Positions 24,246 through 36,500 of a stretch of DNA of 64,000 nt are shown one piece after another (within the stretch, counting starts at the first letter, position 1; each line of letters starts with the position of its first letter). The notes under the pieces are model-generated. The model was not told where the DNA came from. It ran no database searches and saw only the letters and a program-made list of their open reading frames with translations. This DNA is from Marasmius tenuissimus (taxonomy: Eukaryota > Basidiomycota > Agaricomycetes > Agaricales > Marasmiaceae): the NCBI GenBank assembly GCA_029532415.1, contig JAQOTA010000050.1, positions 3,162,001 to 3,226,000 on the forward strand, given 5' to 3'. Made by a program: the position numbers and the translations under genes.

Positions 24246-26234
24246 ATGCTACTGCTCGGTCTAGTTCCATTGGCTTCCAGGCTAGCAACCCTCGCTTTGG
24301 GTCAGGTAGGTGTTCGATCTTCTTATGGAAAACTTGTCTGACAGTTCTTTGAACGTCAGACCCAGCCTGATGGGGTTCTAGCTCGCGCAGATGTTGCGAC
24401 CAATCCTGTAATCTACGAAGACTTTGCGGACAACGACATCACCCGAGTCAACGACACCTATTATTTCTCTGGTATGTGAATGGTTAGTCTCCGTAGATAT
24501 AGGAATCGCTGACACGAGTTTACTGCAGCATCTACCATGCACTTCTCTCCTGGCGCTCCGATTCTCCAGTCGCAAGACTTGGTAAATTGGGAAGTTATTG
24601 GCCATTCTGTCCCAAGCCTCGACTTTCTCGATGACAATGCGTACGGTCTCGTCAACGCTTCAGCCTACGTTCGTGGTATTTGGGCGTCTACTCTGAGATT
24701 CCGTCCAAGCAACGGGAAGTGGTATTGGATCGGATGTGTGGATTTTGTCAGAACCTTCATCTACACGGCGGGTAAGCACGATGTATGGCTATCCTCTTGC
24801 TCGTGGAGAGATGACGGAGCTTGTGGCAGACGCTATCGACGGTGAATGGACACAGGCTGGGGTTATCAATAACTGCTACTACGATTGCGGACTTCTGGTT
24901 GACGAGAATCCTGACGGAGGCGACACTCTATATGTCAGCTACGGCGGTAACACCGAACTTTCTGTGGCCCAGCTCGACGACACGGGGACAGCAGAAGTAT
25001 CCAACCAGGTGGTCTACTCATTCGACATCGGCAGGGAAGGAAACCGGATGTACAAGAAAGACGGTTTCTACTACATTACCACCGATGTGTGAGTGACGTC
25101 CACACTCTACTTTGTCGTTCCCTAATGCACGCCCGGCCCTATGGGTTCCGTAGTCCGGCACAGTCTCAACTGATACTGAGGTCCCAAAGCCCAACGGGTC
25201 CCTACGAGAAACATACACTGTGGGAGAACATCAACTCGCCTATCCCTGGCCATTTTAGCATCATGGCTCAAGGTTCACTCGTTGATACACCAGAAGGCAA
25301 TTGGTGCGTGCTTAGTGTATCTGTCCTCTCTCTTCATTCTCAAACCCCATGTCATGGCAGGTACTTTATGTCCTTCGTATCATTATATCCTGAGGGGCGC
25401 TCACCCTGTCTGGTTCCAATCACATGGACTGAGGACGGCTGGCCTCAGGCCAACTTCTCCGGAAACAACTGGCCTACTGATCTCTCGTTCCCCCTCCCCA
25501 CCAGCACTGGCCCGCTGCAGTCGTGGACTGGTGTTGACAACTTTACATCGCTTGGCGTAGAATGGGTAAGTCTATTTTCTTGTGTACAACGCACGGAACC
25601 ACGGTTGACGCGACCATCTTCTCCCTACCTCCTCTTCTTCTAGGAATGGAATCACAACCCCGACAACTCCGCCTGGTCCATTAACAACGGCTTGGTGCTG
25701 AAAACCGCTTCCGTCACTGACGACTTGTACCTAGCCAAAAACACGCTGTGTCACAGAATATTGGGACCAAAAGCTAATGGAACTATTCTCCTCGACGTTG
25801 GCGGCATGACGGACGGAGACCGTGCTGGTATCTCCATGTTACGGGACCTGTCTGGCTACATCGCGGTAAAGCAAGACGGTAGCAGTCGAACCCTCGTCAT
25901 GCGAAATAACATCAACTTGAGCTCTCAGGTGCCTGGAGGGACATCGGGCTGGAGTACTACTAATAAAGGGGACGATGTCACTACCGCCGAGGTCGAGTTG
26001 AGCGGAAATCAAGTATGGTTGAGGGTGACTGCAGATGTTGGGCCCACCGGATCCAAGGTAGCGACTTTTTCGTACAGTACGGACGGGAGAACCTTCGCAG
26101 ATCTGGGGAACGCCTTGAAGCTGAACGACAACTGGCAGTTTTTCATGGGGTATAGGTTTGGGATTTTCAACTTCGCGACGAGGTCACTTGGCGGATCAGT
26201 GGTAGTAAAATCTTTTGACCATGCGTCTACTTGA
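24246..26234 (+). CDS. Secreted GH43 glycosidase, copy 2
   Basis: Tandem paralogue of the gene at 21239, with the same exon plan and almost the same protein. The signal peptide is MLLLGLVPLASRLATLALGQ. The catalytic segments YEDFADNDITRVNDTY, CYYDCGLLVDENP and GREGNRMYKKDGFYYI are unchanged. The C-terminal sandwich domain differs at a few sites and carries two extra residues (TTAEVELSGNQ against ATAELSGDQ). Copy 1 has CVDWVRSFVYTA where copy 2 has CVDFVRTFIYTA. Both frames are open, with no stop or frameshift in the traced exons, so both probably make active enzyme. The intron sequences differ more than the exons, as expected if the protein is under selection. Confidence 0.9.
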
Positions 26235-26409
26235 GTACGAGCATCATTGGTGCATTGGTACATCTTGAATACTAGCATAGTCGTCTAATATCCTCTTGTC
26301 TGCTACCTTGTCACAATGTGACGCGCCAGAACTGCCCGATATCCCTCCAAACTTCGAAACTCTGGTACATAAATCAAGAAAGCTAAACCAACTCTCGACC
26401 ACCAGACGC

Positions 26410-29400
26410 TCATGTCAAAGACACATCAAGCAATCTTTGCACGACCTGCTCCTCGTCGAGTTCTGCTACGGTCTCCAACCACACGGTGGAGCGTTTCATC
26501 ACCTCCGCTACCACGTTAGTAGCTTTCAGCTTGACCGCGAGACCTTCCTTATCTTCATCTCGATCGTGGTCCCAGCGAGATCGACCTCTATCTGTACATG
26601 AACGACAATGTCGATTCTACGTGGCTTGCCTCACCTTTTGTGCGAGATTCTCGAATGGGTGGCGAACTTTTCCCCTCACAGCAGTTGCCAAATCACCGAG
26701 CCCCGTTTGTAGGGTGCCATCCACACTGTGATTGAAGATATCGTCTTTGTGATTCGAGACGAAGGCGTGAGGAAATTCTTGTGATTGGGAGTCCACGGTC
26801 AGTGGGTGCAGATTGTCGTTTGGTTCGTCCGACAATGACCTTTTGTCGCTTGACGCAGCCTTTACCCTTTATTTCCATGGCCGTGTTGTAACCATCACCT
26901 AACCGGTCGTTTACTTGCGGAACGAGTGATCTGCGTACAGTATTCAAACCTCCGAGTCTTATTGACAGGATTGATTGTCTATAGCGCACCTTGATATCTC
27001 CTTTTGCTTTTCCTTGACTGCATCCTGTAGAATGTAAAAGGCCTGTACAAAGGCGTTCTTTGCATGCTTAATGCATAGGCCGTCCGAAACCATGTCAGCG
27101 AGCTAAGTGGAGACACGCGGATGGTGCATTCACCTCAAGGCAGACAATTCGTTGGCTATTTATCCTGCGCTTCAGACATTCATGTGTTGTAGAAGACTCT
27201 ACTTCTTCAAGTAAACTGGAAATGATCTGTGTTGACGAAACGTGAAATGGAGAAAAGAACTTGTCTCCCTCAAAAATTTTCGCCCACACAGGAGCAACAG
27301 AGCGGAAGAATGGCGTAAGGAGCTCGTTCAAATTATGATTGTCGTAGCAACCGCGATGGCGAATTGCAGCCAGATAGGTGTTGAAATGCATCCCGACGGA
27401 GAATTCGTTCGTGATGTCAGCCGCTGATTCACTTGCCTGTGTCCCGCAAAAGCACGAGCACACAGTCAACCTCATCATCCAATCTCGCAGCCAAGAAAAA
27501 ACACAAGGACCCACTATAACAGCCGCCGGACGACAGCGTTCCGCAAGCGATGCCTTCAGTTCCTCTTGGAAATTCGGCAACACAATCTTCAATGACAATA
27601 TCGAGGTCCTATTCTCGCCCATATCACAGCCTTAGCGTTTGTTCACTCTCGAGATCGGTTGTTCAGTACCTTCATCAGGCGATCGGCGATTCCGATGTGA
27701 GTGCCCTGCGACTCCCACCGCTCTCTGAGCAACGCTGTTTACTCGTCAGTGAAAATACAAGTCTGCACAGAGGCGGGTATGGGATCGCACCGCGTTCGGT
27801 CTCAGGAATGTTCTCAATGTCTTCGACGTATGCATTAAGGGACACACAGAGACTTGAAGACATCGGCAACTCGTCTTTGTGCAAGCTATCTAGACTCACG
27901 CTCGAAGACCCTTGAAAAAGGCTCTTGTCGCCTTCAGGCGGGACGCCATGGTTAGTTGGTGACACCACCTCTGCAACCTAGGAATTTCTGTGTCCAGGTC
28001 AGAAAAGCAGGACGCCGACTCATCGTCTTGGGAGGAACCTGCAAGCGAGTTGGACCTGAGCCAGTATGCACATTTTCATTCAGCGATGGGATGTTGAGCT
28101 CACATTGGAGGCGCTGATAGTCACGGCTTGAGCAGGTAGACACGGGAAGACAGATACTGTCGTAGTCTGGAGTGGATGTCATTCTAGTGAACTCGAGATG
28201 AGGAACGTTCTTCGAAACATACCTCTCGCATCTCCGTCCGGATCATAGTTGTCTGAATCGTTTTGCTCTGCTGCACCACCTGAGAAAGGACCATTCAACA
28301 GTCATATCAATGGCCACCTAAAGGTCGACAGATTAGTGCTTTACCGTCCGCTTGCATGATGCCCAGGCGGAAGTCTTCTTGGAATCTTCTCTTCGAGAAC
28401 TGCGGAACGTCGACCTTCAGATTGATACAACGTCCCAAGACGGGGGATACCTCATTTCTTCCTTTGGCACATAACAATTTCCTCCTCTATATATTCATTT
28501 TAATCAGAGAGAAGATGCGATCGGGATAAAGCAAACCTTTAAATAACCTTGAAGCTCAAGTTCAAGCCTAGCGCGCGGCCCATCAGTATCACTATTGAAT
28601 GGATGCACGATGACCGGTGTGGAAGCGATCTTCTCTACTGGAGCCTCTTGCGTCCGTGAGCTGTCGGAGTGAGATGCAAATCGTTTGCAATTGTTTGCTA
28701 GAGCTGTGATTCCGGTGATTGCCCAACCAAATGTCCTAACATAGTCCATCTGTATCTTTCGTGGTCCTTGGTTCTCAAGATCAATTCCACTTTCCCGCTT
28801 TCTCTTGCCAAGCTCAGCATCGGACCCCGAAGAGGAGACATTCACAGCTATGTTTGCACTTGTACGACGCACTTCCTTCCCTGGGACTGATACCAATGAA
28901 AATAGGTCGCTGATAGACAGACTGCACAAAACTCACGAGCTACCGAACAACGGTTGGTTTCCGTGGCGCCGAAGTCTAGATTATCCATATTTGCTTTCGA
29001 ATGAGCAATCTGCCGGTCGAGTTGCTTCATTTCCGAATCATCATTGAGACCCAGCTGCCTGACTATCTCGGCGGGATCGAGATCATCCGTCTTCGTAGCT
29101 GTTGATGCGAGGTGGATTAAGATTTGAACACCACAAGGTCAGTAGCTCTTACCAATGAATGTGAACGTGCGGTCATCGTAGCTGGACGATATCGCGTGCG
29201 GGTGAGTGAAACTGTTTTGACACCGTCATTAGATTTGGATATTCAGATACTTGCCTTCCATCTGAAAGGCTTATCAACTCGAGAATATCGACCAAGATGT
29301 ATCTCGAAACTCACCCACTGAGCGAAGGGGTGACCCGGGTGAGAAGTGATGATAATCAAACCACAGAAACGACTATAGAAGGAAACATACTCGATAGCTG

Positions 29401-30945
29401 GAGTTTGAATGCTTCTCCGAAGAGATCTGTGCGTGTTCGGTCAGTCCCGGTTCTGGACAAATCGGGAGCAAGCAGACTCGCCCCGTGCGGTTTTATCATC
29501 AACTGCCCGTGTGATGGGAGCGACGACCCAAATGTAGTGAGCGTTCTTCATATACGATGAGCAAACATTGCTGCGGGCAACATTCGTATCGCCCACCCCT
29601 GATAAGCTCATTAGTTCATACACAACAAACAGGTAGGCACAGACGTGCCTGGCAAATCGACCAGCACGGCACCCGTGGCAAGACAAGGAGAATTACAGCG
29701 TATCTTCACAACGCGGATTATGGGCCAGTAAGAAACCTCGGCCGCCTCGCCACAGGTTGAGTCGCTGCTTCTCTGGGAGTTGATATAACGCAGCATGATG
29801 TGGGAGAAAGATTCCGCGTTCTCTGCGATGACTTTCTGTGTGCTGCCGACCACAGAGGAGACATCTAGCCCGGCGTGAGTGAGTGTTCAGCGAAGCCAAG
29901 TGAAAAAGGGTCCACCTGGCCGCAAAGCCAAAATTTGTTCTGTAGTGATTTTCTCGACTTTTTCGGGAGTCAAAGCTGGATAAACTGCCTGGAGCTGTGA
30001 AAATAAAGATGTTTATATCGTTGAATATGGCGGCCGCGAGAGATAGACATTACCTTGTGCCAGGCTATATCGGCTGGCGTGTTCTGGTCAAGTTTTAGTT
30101 TACGATGGGCCGAGGTACTCATGCGACCTAGATCGTCACGGAGGACGTTGATCTCATTTCTCCATTCGTCTTCAGTCAGGAATTCAATTTCTGCTTCTAT
30201 GCCTGGCTTCTCGCGATACCCGATTTCTGTTACCACGCTGGTACACGCTGGTATAGCCGACTCCTGCATGAAGACGTGCATACATGTTTAAGAACAGAAA
30301 ACGCACCACTCATTCCACTCGTAGGTAATATATGTTCTTATAAACAAGGATAAGTCTCGTGGGTTGGAATGATCGTGACTTCGTTGTGTAAAACATACCT
30401 TGAAGGACTGCATTCAGCAGCGAAGACTTTCCGACTCCGGTTCCTGGAGTCGAGAATCAATTCCTTCGTCACCCGAACGAATGTATAGCGCTAAAAACGT
30501 ACCGCCACACACTGCGATCACTGTTGCGGGCAGAGCTTTCATTGCTAACCTGTCGGGACGAAGAGAACATGAATAAGATCCAAGGAATTATAAAACACAC
30601 TCACGCATCGAGTTCTTTACACCAGACGGACTTTCGACGTTCAATTGCTGTGGGAAGAGTCAATATCGTACTTTTCAGCTCGCCTAACATTTGAAGCCCC
30701 TCTGTGAGGGCTTGCAAAGGTTCCGACTCGGAATTTTGGATGGAGTGATGTAGGATTTTTGGGCTGAATGCTCATGATAGTAGGTAGGATTGAAATCGTC
30801 CATTTGCAAGTTTCTCTGTGACACAGAACCAGACGGAGTGAGAGGTGGCTGATACGACCGAGCAGGTTCAGTGCAAAAGAGTGACTTACATAATGGAACC
30901 GAGTCCAAACAATCGAGTCTTATGCCGCGACCAAACAAGTGACGG
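26410..30945 (-). CDS. Dynamin-like GTPase, divergent inverted paralogue
   Basis: Large GTPase of the dynamin superfamily, similar in plan to animal SLIP-GC. The G domain has G1 GTGVGKSSLLNAVL (about 30450), G3 VDLPG (29650) and G4 TKTDD (about 29080). It matches the plus-strand gene at 33.6-38.6 kb segment for segment, for example ACTSVVTEIGYREKPGIEAE, VAPITRAVDDKTAR and LPVSTCSSRDYQRL, at moderate identity. Introns sit at the same places. Three donors are GC instead of GT (introns 29599-29648, 29427-29481, 29182-29254). Exons of 3 nt (29315-29317) and 7 nt (29255-29261) are needed to keep the frame. The N-terminal exons before about 30760 could not be joined. Near 26780 the conserved exon border leaves a one-base frame problem unless a different donor is used, and the last exon is unclear. 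It is either a functional divergent gene or one starting to decay. Confidence 0.68.
29255..29317 (-). other. Micro-exons of 3 nt and 7 nt in minus-strand GTPase
   Basis: Exon TGG (29315-29317) and exon ATGGAAG (29255-29261) lie between introns of 73, 53 and 73 bases. Joined they encode the MDGSYDD that precedes the G4 motif. The paralogue has the same two micro-exons. Confidence 0.6.
29599..29648 (-). other. GC-AG intron within VDLPG motif of minus-strand GTPase
   Basis: The donor reads CCAG/GCACGT and the acceptor TATCAG. Removal restores VDLPGVGDTNVARSN, matching VDLPGVADANAARNN of the paralogue, where the same intron has a GT donor. Confidence 0.65.
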
Positions 30946-31000
30946 CATCATCGACCCTCCCCCAGCTCCCCCTTGACATAAACATCGCCTGCGCCTACCG

Positions 31001-33198
31001 ATGGACAAGCTCCCCAAGATACCAAAATTAAACAAGGACCACTTCATCTCATCTTTCATCGCCAGTCAGAAAGCAAATGCCAAAGTCTACGCCGAGGAAG
31101 GAAAAGCTGTTACTCTTGCATGGCGAGGTGATCAGCCCAATGAATCCAGCGCTTCAGCAACGCACCCAGAAAGCAACGCCCACGAACAACTTCGATTCGG
31201 CTTCGGCACCCCAGTTCTGAAGCCTCGCAAGCCTAGTACAGTGCAACCATCCGTCAAGAAAACAACGAAACACGCACCCTCTGCCGCACCTCCTCAGCCA
31301 CCCGATTCACAGAAGTCGAAGAAGAATACGCGGTCCTCAGGTGCCCTGAGGAAGCGACAGGAAACCTCCGATGAAGATGATGAGAAGTTAGCCAGTATGT
31401 CCTTCATATTCACGCGAATGCTTGACGTTGAGATCGAGATAGGGTTGGCGGAACGGCGGACGCGGAAGCGCGCGAAACGAGAGATAGTTCGTCCGAAGAG
31501 CCCTGTCGACGAGCAGTCGGAACCGCGTCACGGCGAGAAACCGCGAAAACCGAAAGGAGATGGAAAGTCAAAGCGTGCGTCAAGTGGTCCAACTGGGCTG
31601 GCCCTACTTCACGGTTTCTCGGCTCCTAATGTCTGCAAGAATCGCCTAACGGTACTTTTCGGTCGGCTCTTTCTAACGCCTCGCTAATGTACTCATTTGT
31701 ACAGCTGAACCCTAACAAGTTCGGGGTGTTCAATCAAGGAAGGGCCTCTTCGAAAGTTCATGTGCAACGGGGCAAGAAGAAAACCACGGGTCAAAGTGAG
31801 TAATGGAGGTTCCTCTTGTTCTGGCAGACCTATCGTGCTCACGTTGGTGCAGATGTGGACCTCGTCTTTTCGGAGCTGAACTTTCTCAATCGAACACGCA
31901 AGCTGGCTACAAACGCGGACAACACGCCGTCTGTGCATGTCCTCTCTAATTCGGAATGCAGTGGCGATGAAGAGACTGATCCTGCTATCGAAAATACTGG
32001 CACAGAAACACGCTCCGAGAAGTCTGCTGACGAGGACTCCATTGCCTCCAATCACACCAAGAAGTCGACGGCTAAGCCAGCAGAATCCGAGGTCTGGGAT
32101 ATCGAAAGGGAAGGCTTCGAACTAAAATCTGCGGTTTCAGAGCCTACAAGAGATAGGAATATCGACACCAGAATGTCAGTGTGGACGAAACAGTTGAGAC
32201 AAGATGATATGTCCCCTCCCGATGGGGCAAGTGCGACCGTATTATCTGCCGGCGACCGCAGGCGCCCAAGCTCCTCTATTGCCCCCTCTCAGTCTGCTTC
32301 CCAGGTTCTCTTGTTGAGGAAAACTCGTAGCTTGACGACCTCAAGGTTCTTCTCATCGCGACCTGTCAAGGCTGACGAACACTTGGAACCTCCGGTTCCA
32401 GAGGCCGAGCGCCATCCCATTCCTCCCTCGCCCAACGAACGTCACACTCAGAGAAGTCATACTGACTTGACCGGCTCACCCATCAAGTCCATACCCTTCT
32501 CAGGCGCTCATCCTCGGTCTCCCGGTGTCGATGTCGAGGCCTCCCCGCAAGTGGAATGCCTCCCTCCCGTCGACAAGGAAGAACAGCCGTATGAGCTCTA
32601 CGAACCTCAACGCGCGATGACTCCATATTTCTCAGACGTCGACCTATCCTACCTGGGCTGCATGGATCAAGGAGGATACTATTTTGACGTCGATGTCGCC
32701 ATTGCGGGCGACATGCACTATATTGATAGTATCGACACATTTCCTCTTTTCAAGTCTCAAGGGATCGAACAACCTGGGGATGACCTTTACTCATATCTCT
32801 CCGATGGATGTTTCGGAGTGGATAGTCATATTATGGAGGATGAAACACCCTACGGAGCATGGTCAGAGGAGGAGGGTGAACCACACGGATGGACCGTCTA
32901 TTCGGAAGATCTGGGCTATGAGAACCTTCAAGAACCTGATAGGTACGAAGTCGAAGAGGGCGACGAATGGATGGAAGAGGTGGAAGAGGTGGAGAATAAT
33001 GATTTGAGCGGGCCCTTGGAAAACTGCTCGGGTTACCAGTCGGGGCTTTATCAAGGGAGAGAGCTTCTCCTCGGTCTTTTTGAGGGACGGGATCTCACAG
33101 AAACGGATACCTTGGCTGTTGGCGTGGGATTGTCAGCCGCTGAAGCAGATGTAGTAGTCAACATGAGGGGCCAGTACTGGTGGCCTCAGAAGCTGTAG
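31001..33198 (+). CDS. Unknown, largely disordered protein
   Basis: I do not recognise this protein. It starts MDKLPKIPKLNKDHFISSF at 31001 and ends at 33196-33198, with introns near 31650-31705 and 31797-31853. The N-terminal half is basic with Lys/Arg runs (RRTRKRAKREIV, KPRKPKGDGKSKRAS) that could be nuclear signals. Between the halves lie LALLHGFSAPNV and, across an intron, LNPNKFGVFNQGRASSKVHV, the most ordered-looking stretch. The C-terminal half is acidic and Ser/Pro-rich with Tyr-rich acidic segments (YFDVDVAIAGDMHYIDSID) and ends GQYWWPQKL. The charge reversal between halves is striking. It lies between the two dynamin-like genes and starts 55 bases from the apparent beginning of the minus-strand one. 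A chromatin or spindle role is conceivable but not supported. Confidence 0.7.
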
Positions 33199-33574
33199 TC
33201 TCTTTGTAATTGAACTGGTTTCATCATATCTCCAGCTAAATTCATAATCGTAGCACCCTCGAAAATTGGCCGCTGACAAACGGTGAACCCGTTCGCACAA
33301 TGATACCACTCACTACACTCAGTAGACTATAATACGATGCGCCTGGTCTACGGAAATTGCACGGAAACTCGTAGTTGAAAGCACAAAATATACCTACTTG
33401 CACCTTTCTGTAGCTACGAGTGACTAAAATGAATAATCAATACCCTTTGACCGTGATTTCTCAGTATGTGGTCAATGACTCGACCAATCTGTTGTAGGGA
33501 AGTGGCCGGGGAAGGCTCGACATTGCTGCGAGGGTGAGGCGGGAGGGGCATGAGGTGCAACCAATTTCCGGGGG
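33199..33574. other. Gap before the plus-strand GTPase gene
   Basis: Contains the 3' end of the unknown gene and presumably the promoter of the GTPase gene. A possible first coding exon of the GTPase starts at the ATG at 33575. Nothing else is visible. Confidence 0.4.
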
Positions 33575-36500
33575 ATGGCCTACGAATATGAATTTGGCTG
33601 TCGATCGCCAATTTCCGACGCGTGCCGCGTGAGTCACCTGAGTGTCGCGATCCGCGTCATCTCACATGACTTATGTATGCCATTGCTTGGTGCTGTTTTG
33701 AGGGTACAGACCTCAAAATACTCTGCCACCCTGGTTGCCCCCTTTAGAATCATATCCGCAACACCCACCATTTCGTAGCGATGAGCTACAAAGAGAACAT
33801 GGGTTCAATGAACTCTTTGGTGCGCAAAAAAATTCTTCTTTGGCAGCATCATCGTCTACTCTTCGTCCTGATGCCCGATACTCATTTTCCCAGGTTAAGC
33901 CAGAACCCCAGGAAACAACACTCCCGCTGTCTATGTCATTCAGTGCCAACACGGCATCTTCATCGGCCACGAGAATCAAGCAACAACCGACCGAGGAAAC
34001 TCTTCCTCCGCTCGAAAACGCGCGTTTTGACGCGTCTATCGCGGCTGGCCCATCGCGAGCACCGCGTCGTTCCTTCATCGTGCACGAGTCGGCAAACGAC
34101 ATCTCCTATGAACCTGAGAACGCGCTGAAGCAGGGCTTAGAGATGGTCTCGAGTATCCAGAATGCGATGGCTGGGCTCCAGCTGGGGAGTAAGCTTAGGC
34201 AGCAAGTTTGGTCCAAAGAGATTGAGAAGTGAGGATGACCATTTCGAACCATGTTCTGTTTCTGACGTTATGCGCGACAGCCTACGAAAACAAGCTTTGC
34301 CAACAACCCTTATCGCAGTCTGCGGTGGTGAGTTTTCGGACAATTCATTGGGGTCCAGATACTCATTCTCGAACAGCTACCGGCGCCGGCAAATCCTCCA
34401 TCCTCAATGCAGTCCTCAACGGTATGTTAATCATACAGGTCGTGTGCAAGCGCTGAGTCTGTTTCTAGATAACATTGTTCCGACAAGCGGCATGAGAGGT
34501 GTGTCGTTAACCAGGCTCCCTTCCTTACAAAAAGCATGCTGACATCGGTGGCAGCATGCACCGCTGTGGTGACCGAAATCTCGTATCACGACAAAAGCAC
34601 GGTCGATGCGGATGTGTCTTTCCTGTCGGCCGACGAATGGAAACAAGAGCTCGGTGTTCTCTTGCATGACCTCGTTGATGAGGACGGTAGTCTCAAACGA
34701 ATTAACGATCTCAAAAGTGACTCTGGCGTCGCGTGGCACAAGGTGAACGGACTTCCTAAACATTCTCGCTCCGCCGCCGCTTACATGTTATTTGCTCCAA
34801 GGTCAATGCAGTCTACCCTAGTATCACCCAAGAGAAGCTGGTCACTATGACTCCAGAGCAGATTGTCGCTTTTGATCCTCGTATGTACCGGCCTCATCCC
34901 TGCTCCTCAGGCTCTGATTCGCTCGGGCAGGTGTCACCTCCGTTCTAGGTACCACGAAGAAAATTGTAGCTCCCAACTCTCGAGCTTTCTCGGAGGAGAT
35001 TGCGAAATACATCGATTCGAAAGAGAAGAACCGCGGCAAAAAGAAGGACAAGAAGGAAAAAGAGGGCAAGAGCTTGATGGATAAAGTTAGGGAGGCCTCC
35101 GGAATGGGCAAGAAGAAGGAAAGAAATGACCCTAACTCGCCTGCCTGGTGGCCTCTCATCAGACAGGTCAATGTACGTTGTCGCGCAGACTGTCTGGCGA
35201 CGGGGGCTATATTGGTAGATCTTCCTGGTTCGTCAAACCGTTCTTTCTTGGCCGGGGGCTTTTCTGAGCATAATTCACAGGTGTCGCCGATGCGAATGCC
35301 GCGAGAAACAACATTGCCAAAGCATACATGAAGAAGTGTCAGTGCCTGTGGATTCTTGCGCCCATAACGCGTGCTGTCGACGACAAGACTGCAAGAGGTA
35401 CGCAAGCTTCCCTTTGCCTTCGCCGCTTGACCCCTCACGTTCCAAATTCGCATCGCAGATCTCCTGGGTGAAGCATTCAAAATGCAGTTAATGAGTAAGC
35501 TTTCCATTGAGATAACCATGCTTCTGTATGCTAAATCGTTTCAGTGGGTACGTGATTATCATGGGTCGAATTTGAATTCGCTATTGAACAGATCTTCATG
35601 AACACCTCAATAGACGGGAAGTGAGTAAACTTTTAGCTGACCCCGAAATTTAAACACTCACTCATGATCTTTCGACAGTTACGATGATCACACCATTACG
35701 TTCATCGGTGAGCTGAGCATTTGATTCATTCTCAGCGTTATTGACCCTCTTTACAGCGAGCAAGACCGACGACATCTCGTGTTCTGAAGTTATCGACGCT
35801 CTCGCTTTGGATGACGATCCTGAATTAGAGGGGATCGAGGAAGAGCTCGATTCCAACAAGGAAGAGACCAAGGAGTATACTCAGAAGAAGAAGGACGCTA
35901 AGAAAGCGATCCAAAGTATGTTGTCTCTTCTGGGTCCGTGTGATTCTAACTCATGTCTGCTGTCGAACAGCCATCGAGAATGAACTTAAAGAGCTCCGAA
36001 AACAGGTCAGCGAGTACGATAAGCACCTGGAAGCCGTGAAAAACGGAGAGCCGTTCACACCCACAATCAAGCCTTCATCTTCCAAGGAAAGCAAAGGAAA
36101 GAAGCGAAAGAACAAGCGTGGCGGAAAGAAGGGATCACCAAAGAGGAGACGAAGTGTTAGCTCCGACGGAGATGACGACGATATCGCCATGAGTGACGAT
36201 GACAGCGACTCCAGCTTTGGCTACAGCTCGGACAGTGATTCCGACTCTGACGCCTCTGACAAAGAGCATGGATCGGACGGGTCCGATTCTGACGACTCGG
36301 ATGCTCGAAGTGAAATCCCAGACGTCCAGGAAGAATTCACGGAGGAGATCCTCAAATCCAAGATCAAGGAGGTCAAGGATGCCATCAAAGATGTCCGTGT
36401 GCGCTTGTCTGCTGCCCGGAAAGAGAGGAAAGATGTAGATGATCATCTCGCAAGCCTTGGTAAATCCCAAGTCAAGATCCAGAAGGTTAGTTCACTCAAA

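Larger units (their letters stand above)
23981..26370 (+). repeat. Second unit of the tandem GH43 duplication
   Basis: Matches the unit at 20983 from TTTGGCCGGCTTTGCCGTA through the second GH43 gene to the flank CCCTCCAAACTTCGAAACTC. It lacks the inserted element. Differences are mostly single substitutions, with a few small gaps in introns and leader. Confidence 0.85.

Noticed and set aside
33781..34128. Open frame starting with a true ATG over the leader of the plus-strand GTPase gene
   Set aside because: It is basic and motif-free and lies out of frame with the exon that continues into the GTP-binding domain; it is a shadow of that exon.
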